Of a stretch of 7,814 bases of DNA, positions 5,445 to 7,814 are shown in pieces (the stretch's first letter is position 1; each line of letters opens with the position of its first letter). Location of the stretch: contig JAJRTP010000658.1 in assembly GCA_024278255.1 (NCBI GenBank), forward strand, positions 1 through 7,814, given 5' to 3'. The notes beneath the pieces are model-generated. The model was not told where the DNA came from. It ran no database searches and saw only the letters and a list, made by a program, of their open reading frames with translations. The DNA is from Chloroflexota bacterium (GTDB lineage: Bacteria > Chloroflexota > Anaerolineae > Promineifilales > Promineifilaceae). The position numbers and the translations under genes were made by a program.

Positions 5445-7168
5445 AAATACACCTCCAACGCATCCAGCTTTTCATCCCGCCCCAACACTACCAACACATC
5501 TCCCGCCTCCAGAGGAATTGTGGGTGATACATCCAAACGCACACGAGGCGCGCCTGATTCGTCATGCCGCTCCAGCAAGCCGACCACGTTTAAGTCAAAA
5601 CGGCTGCGGAAATCCAAGTCAACCAATGTCTTCCCATCCCAAGCCAAGGGCACTTGGATTCGGCGGGAACTGACACCGGGCATAATTTGCTTCTGGCTGT
5701 ATTTCTGCCGCTGGCTGCGATAAATGGTCTGGTCGTGGGCCAGGAGCGAGGTCACTACCAGGGCAATCAGCGAAGGAATCATGTAGGCGGAACCAAAAAT
5801 TTCCACCGAAAGCAGGATAGCCGCCAGCGGCACATTGACAATGGAAACCAACGCGGCCGTCATGCCGGGCACAATTAGCCACATGGGCTGGACACCCAGA
5901 AAATCAGCCATCCCAGCCGCCACCATCGTGCCAAAAAAGAGGGAGGGAATCAGCAGCCCGGCCGATCCCCCGGAGCCAATTGTGGCAATCGTAGCGGGCA
6001 TCTTGGTTGCCAGAGCAATCATAGCCACCGCCAGGGTTAATTTGCCAGCCAGGGCGGCATTGACAACGGATTCACCGGTGCCCAGAACCAATTCCAGGCC
6101 AAAATCACCCAATTGCAACTGCTCCACCAGCAGCACAACACCGATGGCGATGAAACCGGTGATGGCTGCACCGACCAGATGGCGCTGCCAAACAATCGGC
6201 AGCCGGTGGTAAAAAACGTGATGCCCCCAATTGTGGAATTTGCCAAAAAAGATGCCTACCAGGGCAATCAGGGCGCTCATCACAACAACGTCCAAATAGT
6301 AGACCGGGGTTGTGGGCGGCACGAACAGTTTCTCTACCTCAAATATAGCTGTTTCGCCAGGGGCAAAGATGTGGGTCAGGAAGAAGGCCACCAGCGCAGC
6401 CAGCAGTGAATAGAGTAGTTTCTCGATAATGGGGCGTCTGCGGTACATCACTTCGGTGGCAAAGAAGGCGGCGGCAAAGGGAGCGCCTAACAGGACGGAA
6501 ACGGCCGCCGCAATGCCGCTGAGTTGGGCTGTCTGCAAATCGTCCGGATCAGTGGCCCGCCACCATTCGGCGATGCGGTCGAACAGAGAGAGTTTTTGGC
6601 GCACGGCCGTAACCTGTGAGCGCGGCTTAAACAAGCCGGCGGCCGTACTTTCCCCAATCAGAGTAACGCTGGCCTCCAGACCGCCGCTGCCGCCGCTGCC
6701 CAACGTAATCAAAGTCGCTACAAATTTTTGTGCAGCCAGCGTAAACGTAGGCAATTGCCAGCGGGCCTCTACGCCATCCTGCCCTTTTAACACCTGGTCA
6801 AAGGTGGGTTCGGACGAGTAGTAAAGGGAGATGGCTCTTTCCAGACCGTCGCCCTCTACGTCGTTCAGTTCGTGGATACGGCCGTCACTGTCTCGATAAT
6901 GGATCACCGCCGAACGATATTTGGCAATAGCCGCCACCAGCAAGGCGCCCACAAGCAAAGGAAGCAAAACTAACAGCAGCATGAATCCTGTCTCCAGCTC
7001 TTCCAGGTAAGACAAGGTAAATTGAAACAGCCAATGTACCAATTGCCGCAAAGCAAAGACAATGGCCCAAACCACCACGCCAATCACAATAGATTGAAAG
7101 ACAAGGCGGCGTTCTTCTTCATCGAAATAGCTGAGTAAGTTGAGGATGAGATTTTTGAGTTTGATCAT
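5426..7168 (-). CDS. ClC-family chloride channel/transporter with C-terminal TrkA_C (RCK_C)-like domain
   Basis: A 580-residue integral membrane protein of the voltage-gated chloride channel family. Hydrophobic helices run from about residue 24 to 478. Key ClC sites can be aligned: GSGGSGGLEAS (157-167), where E165 matches the gating glutamate of the GREGP motif; APFAAAFFATEVM (229-241); and GSGGSAGLLIPS (398-409), matching GxFxP of the second half. Two positions are unusual. The GSGIP region reads GDGLE (106-110), and the intracellular proton-glutamate position (E203 in the E. coli protein) is V240 by my hand alignment, as in animal ClC channels. Residues 496-580 form a soluble TrkA_C-like domain (GKTLVDLDFRSRFDLNVVGL and LEAGDVLVVLG), replacing the CBS pair found in many homologues. 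The ATG at 7168 starts just before the first helix, with no clear Shine-Dalgarno. The gene ends inside the 8-bp array and converges on rnhB; it lies 80 nt downstream of the secreted-protein gene and may be cotranscribed with it. Confidence 0.92.
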   Translation of the reverse strand: MIKLKNLILNLLSYFDEEERRLVFQSIVIGVVVWAIVFALRQLVHWLFQFTLSYLEELETGFMLLLVLLPLLVGALLVAAIAKYRSAVIHYRDSDGRIHELNDVEGDGLERAISLYYSSEPTFDQVLKGQDGVEARWQLPTFTLAAQKFVATLITLGSGGSGGLEASVTLIGESTAAGLFKPRSQVTAVRQKLSLFDRIAEWWRATDPDDLQTAQLSGIAAAVSVLLGAPFAAAFFATEVMYRRRPIIEKLLYSLLAALVAFFLTHIFAPGETAIFEVEKLFVPPTTPVYYLDVVVMSALIALVGIFFGKFHNWGHHVFYHRLPIVWQRHLVGAAITGFIAIGVVLLVEQLQLGDFGLELVLGTGESVVNAALAGKLTLAVAMIALATKMPATIATIGSGGSAGLLIPSLFFGTMVAAGMADFLGVQPMWLIVPGMTAALVSIVNVPLAAILLSVEIFGSAYMIPSLIALVVTSLLAHDQTIYRSQRQKYSQKQIMPGVSSRRIQVPLAWDGKTLVDLDFRSRFDLNVVGLLERHDESGAPRVRLDVSPTIPLEAGDVLVVLGRDEKLDALEVYLSRVVG

Positions 7169-7208
7169 AAAAATATCAGGGGATCAGAGGGCGGAGAGCA
7201 GGGAAGCA

Positions 7209-7248
7209 TCAGCACCAGGTCACCTTGTCACCCCTTCACCTTGTCAAA
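7209..7248. repeat. 8-bp-period tandem array directly after the secreted-protein stop
   Basis: Plus-strand octamers in phase: TCAGCACC (7209), AGGTCACC (7217), TTGTCACC (7225), CCTTCACC (7233), TTGTCAAA (7241). On the minus strand these read as GGTGACAA-type units immediately after the TAA stop (complement of 7249-7251). The 11-mer CTTCACCTTGT at 7234-7244 recurs at 4719-4729, directly after the toxin stop, as a solitary piece of the same sequence. No hairpin with a T-run is seen. Confidence 0.75.
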
Positions 7249-7814
7249 TTACGGTTGAAGTCGCTGTACCTCGAAGTTTTCGCTGGATACGGCCGTTAAA
7301 TCCACCACCACTTCCTGCCCGCCAAAGCCGTCCAGCAAATCATGCGCCCGCACCGTCACTTCCGTCACATCCGCCGGTATTTCAATGCGGGATTGGCTGC
7401 GTGTGAAAGGCTGCTCGTCTACGTGGGGGTGGAGCAGCAGGCGGGTAAACGGACTGCCGGGATCGGGCTTGAGGATAGTTCCGTCCGGCAGCAAGACGTC
7501 CCAGCCGTCGGCGTAATCTTCCCAGCCGGTATCGGGGTGCTCGACAGTGACGCTAAACGTCCAGGTGTTGGCGGCCGTTTCTGTGGCCTTGACGAAAATG
7601 ACATCAGCATTGGCGGCGTCGCTGTAGATGGACTCGACGGCCGTAGTTTCCGGCGGTGTTGTAGCTTCCGGTGTGGCGGTTGGTTCGGGGGGATTGGTCG
7701 GCAGGGGCACGGCCGTATCGGTAGGCACGGCTTCGGGTACGGCCGTCGGCAGTGGTTGGCTCGTATTTTCCACAGGAGGTACGGCCGTCTCTTCCGGTTC
7801 AGGAGAAGAAGCCG
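7249..7814 (-). CDS. Secreted/lipoprotein-like protein, 3' part, with Thr/Pro-rich linker (5' end beyond window)
   Basis: The reading frame stays open to the right window edge, so 187 C-terminal residues are visible and the true start lies outside; the GTG at 7773 is inside the linker and is not a credible start. The first 61 visible residues are a low-complexity linker rich in Pro, Thr, Ala and Glu, with repeated TAVP/PTAVPE-like words typical of extracellular spacers between a signal or lipobox and a domain. The remaining 126 residues form a compact domain of probable beta structure, with DTGWEDYADGWDVLLPDG, HPHVDEQPFTRS and IPADVTEVTVRAHDLLDGFGG. I recall similar uncharacterised secreted domains with the TGW..YAD.WDV and HPHVDEQPFTRS words in other bacteria, but no function is known to me. 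There is one Trp-rich core and no Cys. Probably exported and exposed at the cell surface (inference, since the signal sequence is outside the window). Confidence 0.8.
   Translation of the reverse strand, partial: ASSPEPEETAVPPVENTSQPLPTAVPEAVPTDTAVPLPTNPPEPTATPEATTPPETTAVESIYSDAANADVIFVKATETAANTWTFSVTVEHPDTGWEDYADGWDVLLPDGTILKPDPGSPFTRLLLHPHVDEQPFTRSQSRIEIPADVTEVTVRAHDLLDGFGGQEVVVDLTAVSSENFEVQRLQP

Larger units (their letters stand above)
2922..7788. repeat. Dispersed palindromic octamer ACGGCCGT, 14 exact copies
   Basis: Exact copies begin at 2922, 2983, 3222, 4088, 4754, 5048, 5094, 6603, 6878, 7289, 7637, 7709, 7739 and 7781. One-mismatch copies (GCGGCCGT) begin at 5853, 6639 and 7571. 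Every exact copy is inside a gene: ten in the frame reading Thr-Ala-Val, three reading Asp-Gly-Arg, one reading (Glu)-Arg-Pro-(Ser). None lies in 1-2921 or in the toxin-antitoxin genes. For random DNA at roughly 60% GC fewer than one copy is expected in this length. Analogous in kind to cyanobacterial HIP1 (GCGATCGC). Confidence 0.9.

Noticed and set aside
5386..5673. Plus-strand frame with Thr/Pro-rich peptide after rnhB
   Set aside because: It is translation of the tandem arrays and the antisense of the ClC gene; it has no start signal or known domain.

Overview
The window looks like chromosomal DNA of a GC-rich environmental bacterium with an AT-rich accessory island at its left end. I think of Chloroflexi (Anaerolineae-like). 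This rests on gene style, weak Shine-Dalgarno use, Pro/Thr-rich secreted linkers, and a very frequent palindromic octamer (ACGGCCGT) together with short-period intergenic arrays. The taxonomic call is inference; no marker gene is present.

Layout. Positions 1-178 hold two inverted repeats and no convincing gene. Positions 179-2056 (+) encode a 625-residue DUF262 (ParB/Srx-like, DGxxR) protein with a C-terminal HNH nuclease. It is AT-rich and lacks the host octamer, and is probably a horizontally acquired defence (GmrSD-like) endonuclease. An AT-rich gap follows, 2057-2294. From about 2295 the composition switches to GC-rich: two family-2 glycosyltransferases at 2295-3266 and 3339-4142 (the second ALG5/polyprenyl-phosphate glucosyltransferase-like), then a compact, lower-GC type II toxin-antitoxin pair at 4232-4718 with a strong RBS and an extended -10 promoter. 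rnhB (RNase HII) lies at 4733-5362. Converging on it from the minus strand is a ClC-family chloride channel with a C-terminal TrkA_C/RCK_C-like domain (5426-7168). Upstream of that, also on the minus strand, is the 3' part of a secreted or lipoprotein-like gene with a Thr/Pro/Ala linker (7249 to the window edge).

The most unusual material is not a gene. Three intergenic junctions in the GC-rich part carry degenerate tandem arrays with an 8-bp period: 3280-3339, 5389-5444 and 7209-7248. A 7-bp array sits next to the second (5365-5392). Each touches or overlaps a start or stop codon, and read on the minus strand the 8-bp units mostly begin GTR. Separately, 14 exact copies of ACGGCCGT occur between 2922 and 7788. 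All lie inside genes, mostly in the frame that reads Thr-Ala-Val, and none occurs in the AT-rich island. These resemble, in kind, the STRR heptamer arrays and HIP1 octamers of cyanobacteria, but with different sequences.

The genes do not form one pathway. The two glycosyltransferases probably serve surface polysaccharide or glycan assembly. The nuclease and the toxin-antitoxin pair are accessory modules placed beside housekeeping and transport genes.
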